Of a stretch of DNA of 64,000 nucleotides, positions 34,228-44,955 are shown piece after piece. The notes under the pieces are model-generated. The model searched no databases. It had not been told where the DNA came from and worked only from the letters and a program-made list of their open reading frames with translations. Where the stretch lies: the NCBI GenBank assembly GCA_036346275.1, contig CM070723.1, positions 30,262,176 through 30,326,175 of the forward strand, given 5' to 3'. The number at the start of each line of letters is the position of its first letter. Position 1 is the first letter of the stretch. This stretch comes from Otatea glauca (taxonomy: Eukaryota > Streptophyta > Magnoliopsida > Poales > Poaceae). The position numbers and the translations under genes were made by a program.

Positions 34228-36071
34228 CTAGTTCTTCAATCTAATGCAAGCTATAGAAAGGTTCTTCATACGCTCTCCCATTACAAAAGGCTTTCCTAGC
34301 TGGTATACTCGGGCTAGCGGGGCAATTGGATAGTCTAGTTCCTTCATGATCTTCTTCACTTTGCCCTTGACTTGCTTTCTGGTATAGGGAGTCTTCACGA
34401 GAGACGAGTAGGCACCATCCCACTGAAAATCGTTTGATGCAGGGGGCACAGGAGCTGATTTGGTGGTCTGTTGAGGTGCAGCAGACGACTCAAACAATTG
34501 GGTAGCTCTGGTGATGGAGGACGGGCGTCTAGGGAGATATCGCTGCTGGGCCACTGGATGAAAGTGCGAATGGCGTCCCCCAATGTCACAATCTCGTCGT
34601 TTGGGGGAATCGGTAGTGGGACGGTCTTGAAACTATCATGTACACCATCCATGCTAACCTTCATGAATCCCGGTGCCACCAGGGTACCTTGCACCAGTGC
34701 CCCTTCGATGGACGGAAACACGAGCCCCCAAGCAGCCGAAAGAAGAATGGCACCATGGGCAAGTCTCATATGGAGAGTGCACCACGTGGCCACCTACATA
34801 ACGGTACACAATTATCTAATGCTTCCAACGGCTATTTGTATAGAGCATTGAAGACATATATATAAGTACCTTGATGTCATAGACAGAAAATTTGCCATGT
34901 TCATCTGTGGGAGTGGCGGACGCACAGCTGCTCTTTTTGGTAGTGGGGCTGATTTGGGCACATACATCTGGAACTTGCGTAGGCTATTTGCAATCCTGAT
35001 TATTGAGACTTTCCTCGAGGATTCTTATCTTATTGTTGAATTCTTGTCTTAGTCTTTCCTCAATCTTTTGTACAAGTTGTTCCTCTCGCTCTACTTTAGT
35101 TCTCTTCCTACTCTGGTATTTGCCAGAGTCATCTGGGAATCCCATTTTCCAGGGAACCAAAACCCCTATGCCTCGCGTGCAACCAGGGTGTTCCTTGTTT
35201 CTCAAGGCTGTGGAGAGTACATCTTTCTCCCTGTTTAGCAAAAAAGTGCCCTCAGAAAATTGTGTACTCAACGTTACCTGCAAGATCCTGACAAGTTATT
35301 TCACTTACAAAGTTATGGACTAATTATGTACAAAATTGGTAGTCGGATATTTTACCAGGAGTTGGCAGATTTCCTCGTCCGTGGGGTTTCTAAAGGAGAC
35401 GGTGCTAGAAGATGTGGCACTTGACCTTGCTCTTAGCTAGTCTCTGGCGTGCTGTTCAGCGATAGATGCAAATGGCGTGGAGGCCTCCTCGCCCTCCCAT
35501 CCCATTGCGCCCTCTTCCACGCGTACTCAACGGTGCCAAGTCTGTGGGGGTGGGTGTTCCTTTCCTGCAGGGCCTTGTGGGCTTCACTTTGACACACGAA
35601 TTCGTCTGTCGTCTTCGCCTCAACAAAACTTTGCCATACATCCTCAGCAATAAACGCGTACTTAGAGAAGGGAGTCCTATCCGTATTGACATATTCCTTG
35701 ATAAGTGTGCTCTTGAAGTTCTTCCACGCCTTTCCCGCCACTAGCAGTGCATATCGTCGCATTGAGCGCACGCAATCTTCTGGGACCTCAAACGAAGAGA
35801 GAATTTCAGTCACCAAGTCATCGCGGTTCTCATCAGTTAGTGACTTCCAGGATGGGCAAGTGATGGGGACCCGTTCCCGTGCGACTATCCCGCACAATGT
35901 CCTAAATGCATTCGCTGCCTTTTTTGGTTCGGTAGGAGCCCCATCATTTGGATTATCCGTCGTGATGGTATATCGGTCCGTGGGCCTTTTATTTCATCCT
36001 CTTGGACCTCGAGGAGGTTTTCCTTTCGATGGCTCATCACATCCTTGAGACGACGAATGAGGGGACACCAT
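34228..36071 (-). pseudogene. CACTA-A second gene, Transposase_24-type part
   Basis: The minus-strand start is the ATG at 36071 (MVSPHSSS). After a stop near 35997 the main conserved block reads LCGIVARERVPITCPSWKSL, then RRYALLVAGKAWKNFKSTL and CQSEAHKALQERNTHPHRLGT (35897-35500), typical of plant En/Spm Transposase_24 proteins. The next exon (35283-34984) has EHPGCTRGIGVLVPW and a charged helix likely to be coiled coil. Later exons at 34793-34395 and 34554-34228 carry YQLGKPFVMGERMKNL. AT-rich intron-like gaps separate them. The protein probably binds the subterminal repeats or assists the transposase. The inserted stop and an overlap of frames near 34400-34550 suggest decay. Confidence 0.75.
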
Positions 36072-38101
36072 CTTGCAATCTAGGCTGGTTTTCATGGCTC
36101 AACAGGAAAGAAAAGGAATCAAGCAAGGAAGGCTACCAATTGATGACTGCTTTTATTTGATGGGTACAAAGGTAGTATATATATTAGACCCTTAAGTATA
36201 TTTATTATACGAGAGTATATTTTTACATACTAGGGAAATAGAAGAGAAATTTGAACATATATGAATATATAAGAAGTGCATTGTAGATGTATTGATAATG
36301 AAGAGTTTGATGTAAAATTATGTGGGTCTTTTAGAAGTTTGGAAAATTAAGTTGAAGCAGGAATTAAGTAGATAAGCTTCAATGCTTTAGAACTAGTTAA
36401 GTTTTTTCATTTTCTTTCTTTTTTTTGCTAGAGTGATCTAGTTAGCTACTCACATAATTTCCAGCAAAGGTAAGGTTTGCCATACTCAACATTTAGAGTA
36501 GTCCCCTGATTTTTCATGTGCAATGCTTGGAGAGATACTGAAGGCAGCATTTTACATTACAATGAGCTCTAGTCGAGAGTTGAGACTAGTTGTATCTGGA
36601 GGTCGAAGAGGTGCTAGCACCTCTACCAAATCGACGTAATCATTAACTTTGAAGCAAGGTTTTTGATGACTTACATTGGCTCATCTCTAGATCATTAGAT
36701 TTCACAACTCACTAGTAACTAGCTGATTACATTGAATTTAAGCTACTAAAATGTCCTAGACATTTTCCAAACCGGTTTTTACAGCTTCAAAGATTCGTGT
36801 TCTGGAAAAACAACCTTCAAGGTTGGGTTGACAACGGGTCCTGTTAGAGTGGAGTTCAGGAGGTCCACATGTCAGACAATTTGTGCATTGCTTGTAAGAA
36901 TCCCTTTGCACTTTGCAATCTCTCTTTCAATCTTTGCACCAGCAACCTATTAGGCTATTTTCCAAATCAGCATATTTGTAAGTTGTAACCTTGATAATGG
37001 CCAACACTAAGGCCCTGTTGAAGTGAGAGTTCAAGAAGGAAAAGGCATGGATTTAATTATGTTAGTATCTACCATGTGCATCATGAAGCATAACCTTGAC
37101 ATATTTTATATGGATGGTATGAAGCAAAAAAAAGTTCTTGATGTTGTGTTCAACATTAAAGAGAAAAAGCATATCCACTTATTCCATATAATTTTTCATC
37201 TTTCCAAATAATCCTAAAGGCAACCTTTACTGTGCTAATTGTGTGGTATAAAATTGCAGTTCCAAAATTTTTCATTAGTTGCTCTACATGTGCAAATAAA
37301 TTGGCCCTAAACATCAAGTGACAGAATAGCTGAGTTCGACTGGTTACCGGCGGCACGAGGTCACGTAATCTTGCACAAAATGGCCAGAATATGTCTTGGG
37401 TTATAGTTTTACACATGTTCAACACACACACACATAATGCGCACAAATTAAGTCATAGTTTTGTTTCTTTCCCAAAGTACATGTACCGTCAAGATATACT
37501 TAGCTTGAGTATGTTGATACTAGTTACTTTTCAAACAATTTACTTAACCTTACCTACTCCATGCTGACGTAGTCGACCACAAGAATAACTTAGAACAGAG
37601 GAAACACGGTAGTCTAGCAAGGCAGCTCTAACTGGTTGTATGTAACAGTAAAGGGAAGGATTCTAACAACAGCTAATCATTCAAATCTCATGTTTCCATA
37701 GTATGAAGCAAAGCTCTCACGTCTTCATCAACAAACTACTTTTAATAGGTCGAAAAGATTCTATATGTTCTAACATAGATATTTGATGAACTATTGTAGA
37801 ATCTGTTGATTAATCATTTTTCGATTTAAAGAGCATATATAGAAGCACTACTCATATTATGAAAGTATCTAAATATAAGCGATTTCAATCTTTTTTACAA
37901 CAAATTGCATGACAGTTTTCATGGATATTTGAATAAGTATTCAAACAAATTTATGCTACCCGAGTTCTGCCTAATTCCATTCATACAGTTTTGCATACAA
38001 CTAGCCATATTGAACCATGCCCAATTTTTCCATGGAAGCATCAACATATTGTTTCCCCAATCCAGCAATAAGCATAGACCACCACGCAGGCAGTTGTAGA
38101 T
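36072..38101. other. CACTA-A spacer, probable first intron and leader of the second gene
   Basis: About 2 kb of AT-rich sequence has no recognisable domain. Small open frames (37023-37211, 37156-37446, 37905-38099) do not resemble any protein known to me. A (ca)n run lies at about 37425-37434. Position between a promoter-like GC-rich block (38102-38480) and the second gene suggests a leader intron: a donor-like gccaaggtaagc reads on the minus strand near 38120-38131. Confidence 0.5.
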
Positions 38102-38480
38102 CTAGAAGAGGGGCCGGCTTACCTTGGCGAGCAGGAGAAGAAGCATGGGTGTGGCCTCGATGAGCAGGGGCAACATCGGTGAACAGCAAGAGGCACCGCG
38201 CGTAGGGAGACAACGGGGGTGAGGCGCTGGCCGGGCAGGTGGCGATGCTGGGGGCGTCGGCGAGGTCAGGGGGAGGTGCCGCAAGGGAGACGAAGCGTCG
38301 GGAGAAAAAGTTAGGGTTTCGAGCGCTGGAGAGTGGTAACTGAAGGATCTGCGTGAGGAACCTACTTATAGAGCCTGTATCACAGACGATTATATTTTAT
38401 AACCGTCTGTGATGATAGACATCACAGACGGTTCTGTTTTAGAATCGTATGTGATGTTTCTTATCACAGACGGTTCCAAA
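38102..38480 (-). promoter_or_regulatory. Internal promoter of the CACTA-A second gene with subterminal-type repeats
   Basis: On the minus strand three cacagacggtt-type words (38380-38475) are followed by a TATA-like ctataagtagg near 38362-38372. Then comes a 5' leader with gaaaccctaac, a GC-rich potential exon, and a GTAAG donor near 38123. The same repeats mark the element termini. CACTA-B shows an analogous arrangement at about 58300-58700. I infer that the element's own DNA-binding protein could act at this promoter. Confidence 0.6.
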
Positions 38481-38713
38481 CTCAGTGAAGGAATTGCATA
38501 ATGTAAATAGAATTGTGGATTAACCAAAATCAGTAATCAGTGAAGGAATTGCATAATGTATATGGAATTGTAGATGAACCAACATTAGTAAAAGAAAGGG
38601 AACTTTATTAAATAAATCAGATGCATACACAAAGTTTTTTCGAATTTCGAGCATCTCATTAAAATCAACTCTATTATGTTGGAAAGTACACTTAAAATAA
38701 TAACTCCACTTGC

Positions 38714-41700
38714 TTATTCTTTTGTATAAAAAATTAGCCCTTCACGGTTATCGACGCGTGTGTAGCTAGCTTCCTCGGGTTGTTCTTCTTGGACCGTGAT
38801 GCCATTTTCGATAGGAGGCAACTCATCAAATTGATTGTATTCTTCCTCATCCACTACATTCTCTACTCCGACAATCCTCCTTTTTTCCTGAAGAAATACA
38901 TGTCTATTCTTGTTGGACGGGTCGATTACATAGAATACTTGAACAGCTTGGTTAGCGAGTATGAATGGTTCATCTTGGTATCCGACACGTGCGAGGTCGA
39001 TAGTAGTGACACCGTACTTGTCAACCTTCATGCGCTGGAGGTGGACCCAACGACACCAAAATAACGGGATCTGGAATAGTACATAGTCGAGCTCCCAAAT
39101 CTCCTCTATGAACCCATAGTAGGAGCTCTTCGTGGATCCAACAGTATTGAACGCATCTATACAGACACCGATGCTCTGGTTTGTGCTCTTCATATCCTGA
39201 ACTCTCATGTAAAATGTGTACCCATTTAAGTCATATCCTTTCCATGTTACAACTGTAAATGTTGGCCCTTTTGCCAACCATGTGAGTGTATCACTTGACG
39301 AGGTCGCAGTGATGGGTCGCCCCTTCAACCATCTGTTGAATTGAATGTTATGCTGTCTCGTGATTCAAGACTCCTGCCACATCGGATTCTCTTGCCGTAG
39401 CCAGTGCTTATGCTCGTCGATGTACGGGGACACTGCTACCATGTGTTGCAAAACCGTGAAATGAGCTTGAGTGTAGGCAACCGGATCAGGCGTGATTGCT
39501 TTCCTTCTGATGGTCCGGATTCCTTGGAGTCTCCCCTCATGGCGAGAAAGAGGCACACCTATTGGTTCGACCTGAGCCATGTAATCGACGCAGAACTCGA
39601 TGACCTCTTCAGTTGTATAACCTTCGACAATGCTACCCTCCGGTCGAGATCGATTCCATACGTAGAACTTAAAAATTCCCATATATCCCTCGAGTGGGTA
39701 CATGCTACATAGGAACATGGGCCCACACATCTTTATCTCTATCACAAGGTGAACAACGAGATGGACCATGATATCGAAAAACGACGGAGGAAAATACATC
39801 TCAAAATTACATATAGTAATCACCACATCAGCCTATAGAGCATCTAGTGCTTCGGGATCAATGACCTTCTAAACAACTATGTTAAAGAAATAACACAGCC
39901 TTGTGATTGTCTCCCTGACCTTGACTGGCAAAATACTTATAATTGTCACAGGGAGCATTTGTGTCATCAGTACATGACAATTATGAGACTTCATGCCAGT
40001 TAATTTCAAATCTTGCATCGAAACAAATCTCTTAATGTTGGAGGAGTAACCGGACGGAACTTTCACACCATGCAAGCACTAGCACAGTTCAGTTCTCTTG
40101 GCCTTGGAAAAAATGTAACAAGCAGGTTCGCAGTACGTTTGTCCTTTATCTGTCTTTTTCGGTGCTAACTCAGGTCTTATGCCCATAACGACCAAGTCAA
40201 GCCGTGCATTGATACCGTCCTTTGTTTTGCCCTTAATATTCAGTAAGAGACCAATCAAGCTATCACAGTCATTCTTCTCTACGTGAATGACATCGTTGAA
40301 GTGCGAACTTCTAGGTGCTCCCAATAAGGTAGGTCCCAAAATATTGATCTCTTCTTCCACATGCTCTTCTCATGGGACCTCCACTTACATCCTTTTCCAA
40401 ACACAACATCCATGTTCTTAACCATATCATGAATATTTGTCCCACTTAAAGGCTTTGGAGCTGAACCGTCTTCATTCGTTCCATCGAATTGTTTCTTCAT
40501 CTTGCGGTATGAGTGATTCATCCGAAGGAACCGACGGTGACGCATGTACACGGTTTCGCGCAAGTGATTCAGCCACACAATCTCGGTATCATCTAAGCAG
40601 TGAGTGCAGGCTTTGGTTCCTTTTGTACTTTGGCATGAGAGGTTACCAAGGGCTGGGTAATCATTTGTGGTACAGAACAAAAGGCAGTGCAAAGTGAAGT
40701 TCTCTCGTTTATACATATCCCATACTTGTACCCTGGGAACCTATAGTGTTTTAAGATCTTCCACCAATGGTGCTAGGTACACATCAATATCGTCCCCAGG
40801 TTGTTTCGGTCCTTGGATAAGTACAGACAACAAAATGTACTTCCGCTTCATAGACAACCAAGGAGGAAGGTTGTAGATACAGAGATTCACGGGCCAAGTG
40901 CTATGCCGGCTACTCATGCTACTGAAAGGATTCATTCCATCTGTACTCAATCCAAACCTTATATTCCTCGAATCCGCACTGAATTCTTGAAACCTCCTAT
41001 CGATGTTTGTCCTCTACATGGAATCAGCAGGGTGCCTTAGCATTCCATCGTTCTTACGCTCCTTCGAGTGCCAACGCAGCAGTTTTACCTCATTTGGGTT
41101 CGCAAACAAACATTTCAAACGAGGAATTACAGGGAGATACCATGCCACCTTAACAGGAGGTCCTTTCTTCACCTCGATGCCCTCACTGTCATCATCTGAA
41201 TGACTCTTACGCTTGTACCAGGATGTGTTGCACACAGGACATACATGCAAGTTTGCGTACTCTTTGTGGTACAAGATACAGTCGTTCGGACATGCATGTA
41301 TTCTTTCTACTTCCATTCCCAGGTGACAAAGATTCTTCTTAGCTTTGTAGGTGGTTGTCGGCAACTCGTTTCCCTCTAGAAGCATGTCCGGCAATAGACG
41401 TAACAACACTGTGAAACTCTTGTCGGAGCAACCGTTGCATGCTTTCAATTTCAGCAGTTCAAGCACGGATGACAACCTTGTGTATTTCGACTTGCAGCCT
41501 AGGAACAAAGGTTTCTTCGAGTCCACCATGAAGCTCCGGAATTTACTGTATTCTCTATCATCACGGTTCCCTTCTGTATCATGCAGCATTTGATTCAGAT
41601 TATCGTCCTGCAACCTATCCTCATCGGAAGCACGATCGGTATGATCATCCGGTATATCATTGACTTCGTCGATGATGTTAATGCTACCTGCTTCCTGTAT

Positions 41701-41946
41701 ATCCTGCTCTTCACCATGACTGGTCCAACATGTATACCCTCTTTTGAAACCCCTCAGAATCAAGTGTGCTTTGATTTGCGTAGACTTTCGAAACATCTTC
41801 AGATTCTCACAGTCAATGCACGGATAAGACATAAACTTCACCCCCTTATTTAACATATCCTCCTCTTCAGCTCTTCTAAAATCAGAGACGCCATTAATGT
41901 ACTTGACACTCACACGGTTCTCAGCGTACATCCAGCTTTGGTCCAT
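38714..41946 (-). pseudogene. CACTA-A TnpD-type transposase
   Basis: The reading starts at the ATG at 41946 (MDQSWMYAENR, the transposase-associated N-terminal domain). It continues through a Transposase_21-type region (CPVCNTSWYKRK near 41230, LLRWHSKERK near 41070, SSRHSTWPVNL near 40910, CTHCLDDTEIVWL near 40590). A DUF4218-type region follows (LTGMKSHNCHVLMTQMLPV near 39990), then a DUF4216-type end (YDLNGYTFYMRVQD near 39210, RRIVGVENVVDEEEYNQF near 38860), stopping at 38714-38716. In-frame stops occur at about 41014, 40741, 40079, 39869 and 39365, and one frameshift near 40340-40375. Otherwise a single frame is kept. This is the catalytic transposase, now unable to be made whole. Confidence 0.9.
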
Positions 41947-42719
41947 CTACACTACGCATATAGATTTAGTGTTAAATATTAAAGTACACTAGGTGTCCGT
42001 ATATATGCACACATTCGTAAATATCTAAACACAATCTTTAAATTAATTCTCTCTTCACCAAACTAGCTACCTAAATCTTATATATAATAATGCAATTAGA
42101 TTAACCAATTACTAACCTTTGATCACGAAGAACATGCAAATGCATGGAACTACAAGCTAGATGTAAACAATCTTCAAATTCTCTCCTTAACAAGCTAGAT
42201 CTTGAATATAATGTAATTACCCACTACTAAACCTTAGATCAACAAGATCACACATGGATCTACAAGTTAGATCTAAAAAAATCTTCAAGTTCTCTTCCAA
42301 GTAATATCTCGAATGTAAAGCAATTAATTAGAACCCAAGACATTACTAACCTTAAATCACCAAGAAAACATGGATCTAGAAGCTAGATCTATATACAATC
42401 TTTAAATTCTCTCCTTACCAAGCTAGATCATGAATATAATGCAATTAGAACCCATTACTACCCTTATATAGAAAAGAAGACATGAATCTACAAACTAGAT
42501 CTAAAAAACCATCAAATTCTCTCCATACCAAGCTAGATCTTGAATATAATGCAATTAGACCCCATTACTAACCTTAGATCACCAAAATCAAATGGATCTT
42601 CAATCACCCTTTGAAATCATTTGTCTTCTTTTACCAAATCGCCTCACAGTCATAGCCAAATGAAATATAGATCTTGAAACACTAAAATGCACCAAATTCT
42701 CGGGTCTCTGTATTATATA
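41947..42719. other. CACTA-A right spacer with degenerate repeats
   Basis: Non-coding sequence upstream of the transposase start. A degenerate unit containing ctagatcttgaatataatgcaattagaaccc and attactaacctt words (split here for brevity) recurs about every 110-120 bases from about 42060 to 42600. This is probably the 5' leader and promoter zone. No TATA box could be singled out. Confidence 0.6.
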
Positions 42720-43030
42720 TCGCTGATAGATATTACAGACGGTGCTATTCATAAACCGTTAGTGATAAACATAGAATCCCAGACGATTTTATTATAAAAC
42801 CGTTTGGGATAATGCAGGATATCTATAAAACCACCTGTGATACTATCACAGATGGTTATTAACTAAAACCGTCTGTGACATTCATATATATCACTGATGG
42901 TTCTTGAATAGTACCATCTGTGATGATGTCACTGACGGTTTCAATATAGAATCGTTAATGATGTTCATCGCCACAGACGGTTTTGAGGAGCCGTCTATGA
43001 TGAGGCGTCTAATATAAGCCTTTCTGTAGT
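42720..43030. repeat. CACTA-A right subterminal repeats and most of the right TIR
   Basis: This array of tcacagacggt/accgtctgtga words mirrors the left end and runs up to ctttctgtagt at 43020-43030. The last four bases of the TIR (agtg) lie at 54149-54152, beyond the inserted gypsy. Confidence 0.92.
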
Positions 43031-43525
43031 TGTTGACTTTTATGGTCGGCAATGAATTTATGGGGTAGGCGCTTGATCTCAAACTTGAAGGTCACACAAG
43101 ACAGGGATTTATACAGGTTCAGGCCCTCAGCGAAGGAGGTAATACCCTAATCCTGTGTGTTGGGATTATGTGGATCTCTCGGATCGGAAGTGCTCAAAGC
43201 GCTATATGCTCTGGGCAAAATATGGCGCTTTGTGCTTGGATGATTAAATGCCTCTGTTGCTGCCTGTCCTCACCCTTATATAGTAGGGAGGGGGCAGCTT
43301 ACAGAGTCCCGATCGGTTAAGATATCCTGATCGGTTACAAGATTCTAGTCGGTTACAGGATAGAGTTTACATCTTTATCTACCCTATTTACAACTCGGAT
43401 TACAACTGTATCTATCATATCTAAACATAAGTTCAACTTCCTTTAGGATATGTACCTTTGTACACGGCAACAGGCCTGCGGGGAATATCTTGTCATGAGG
43501 GTACCCCGGGTTCTTATATTCCACA
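43031..43525 (-). repeat. Tat gypsy 3' LTR
   Basis: The 495-bp LTR runs on the + strand from tgttgacttttatggtcgg to cttatattccaca. The minus strand has a TATA box (ctatataaggg, near 43274-43284). An 18-base segment near 43342-43360 is absent from the other LTR. On the minus strand the purine-rich caagggctac directly precedes it as a candidate priming tract. Confidence 0.93.
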
Positions 43526-43536
43526 GTAGCCCTTGA

Positions 43537-43914
43537 GTGCTTCATGATGCTCTTCGTCTTCTGCAGTTGCATTTACTCAAACCTCTTCAGCTTCCGATGC
43601 TTAATAACTTCAATTTCACCAAATCGGCTATAAAAGGCGCACCAATGCTTAAAAATGTATCTCTTCACTTTTTGTCTTTCACTTTTCTGCTTCAAGCTTT
43701 TATCCTCATCATGCCTCAGTGGTATCATCATGCACAGGTGGACCCGAGGCTAATCAAGCGCTGGGAGGAGTTTGACCGGGCCTTTGAAGAACAGCTGGAG
43801 GAGATGGCGAAGAGGCTCAACCGCGAGGCCGTCGACGCACTCCTCGAGGTCGCCCACGCCTTTACAAGGCGAGGATTCTCATCGGCGCCGGCCGAGCGCC
43901 GCGAGGAAGCATAG
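43537..43914 (+). CDS. Small antisense ORF next to the Tat gypsy 3' LTR
   Basis: A 125-residue frame opens 12 bases inside the LTR, opposite to gag-pol. The start used in translation (43537) is not well supported. The better part is the C-terminal half, from about 43740 (RLIKRWEEFDRAFEEQLEEM), an acidic-basic amphipathic helix likely to be coiled coil, ending ...RREEA at 43914. A cag/gtggacc boundary near 43738 could be a splice acceptor. An aataaag signal follows at about 43968. I do not recognise the protein. It could be the last exon of a second antisense transcript or a remnant. Confidence 0.4.
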   Translation: MLHDALRLLQLHLLKPLQLPMLNNFNFTKSAIKGAPMLKNVSLHFLSFTFLLQAFILIMPQWYHHAQVDPRLIKRWEEFDRAFEEQLEEMAKRLNREAVDALLEVAHAFTRRGFSSAPAERREEA

Positions 43915-44139
43915 TTCTCCTGTAACATATAGTTTCCTAGGCGTAATGCCTGGGGAATTTTTGGACATAATAAAGAAATACCTTTTGTAGAAGAATCTCT
44001 TGTTTGTCCCTTGACTGTGCATTAGCCCCGCTCTAGGGTGTCTCAGAACTCGCATGTTACTTGACTTCGACGACGTCTGTGTCCATCTGGCTTGAAGCCA
44101 AATGACATCCATATCTGACGACTGCCAGACGTAACTTGG

Positions 44140-44490
44140 GTCCCAACTTGGGGTACATCATGGCTCTTGGCCAATCGACACCCTTGCTCGGCTGCTACAA
44201 GATATATTTTTAATCCAACTTGAGACGTATTGAGGTTCTCCTGGCTCATGGCCGAGTGATACTTGTACCCGACTGGTGTAGGATACAGCTCAGGCTCTCT
44301 TGGAGCGTATCATGTTTACGTGGCTCTTGGCCAAGTCATACCCTTTCCCAACTGATGTCGGATACGGCTTAGACTCTCTTGGAGCGTATCACGTTTACGT
44401 GGCTCTTGGCCGAGTGATACCCTTTCTCGACTGATGTCGGATACGGTTTAGACTCTCTTGGAGCGTATCACATTTTATCCAAAGGTATCT
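44140..44490. repeat. Degenerate 79-81 bp tandem repeat
   Basis: Four copies of a unit with tggctcttggccragt start at about 44161, 44242, 44321 and 44400, spaced 81, 79 and 79 bases. Each also has gatgtcggatacggct and ctcttggagcgtatca parts, the last three being the most alike. The array lies upstream of the antisense gene start at 44956. Confidence 0.85.
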
Positions 44491-44955
44491 GTACTCGTTT
44501 AATACGACGCACAATTTTCACGACCCTCATGGGGCACACCCTTTGATCCGTGCCTGCTTAGGCTCAACTCGCGGTACATGATCCCGTCATGCGGTAACCA
44601 CCTTGTGACCCAGCGTGGGGCGTACCGTGAGAAGATATGTCTTCTCCATTTTGGAGATCACCCACGCCCCGCTTAGAGCGGAAAGTGGAGTAAATGCCCC
44701 GCCCCACGAAGCGACGTGCCCCGATTTTACTCGATCAAACTCTGTCAAACTCTGTGAGTTGAAACGACAGGCCTGCAAATCATTTATGGGGAATCCTGGA
44801 AAGACGCGACGCTTCGCAATCTTTTCTCCGCCGATTTGTCGAAGACCAATTCTCCCCTTTTTAAAAGGTTTAGGCCATACAGTGTCCGACGGTTCATTCT
44901 CTTGCTGCGCCCTCTCTCCTTCTTTTCCTTTGCCTTTCCGACTTCTCTTTCAAAG

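Noticed and set aside
40437..41853. + strand open frames over the CACTA transposase
   Set aside because: They are complementary to the TnpD-type frame, which shows the conserved domains in order.
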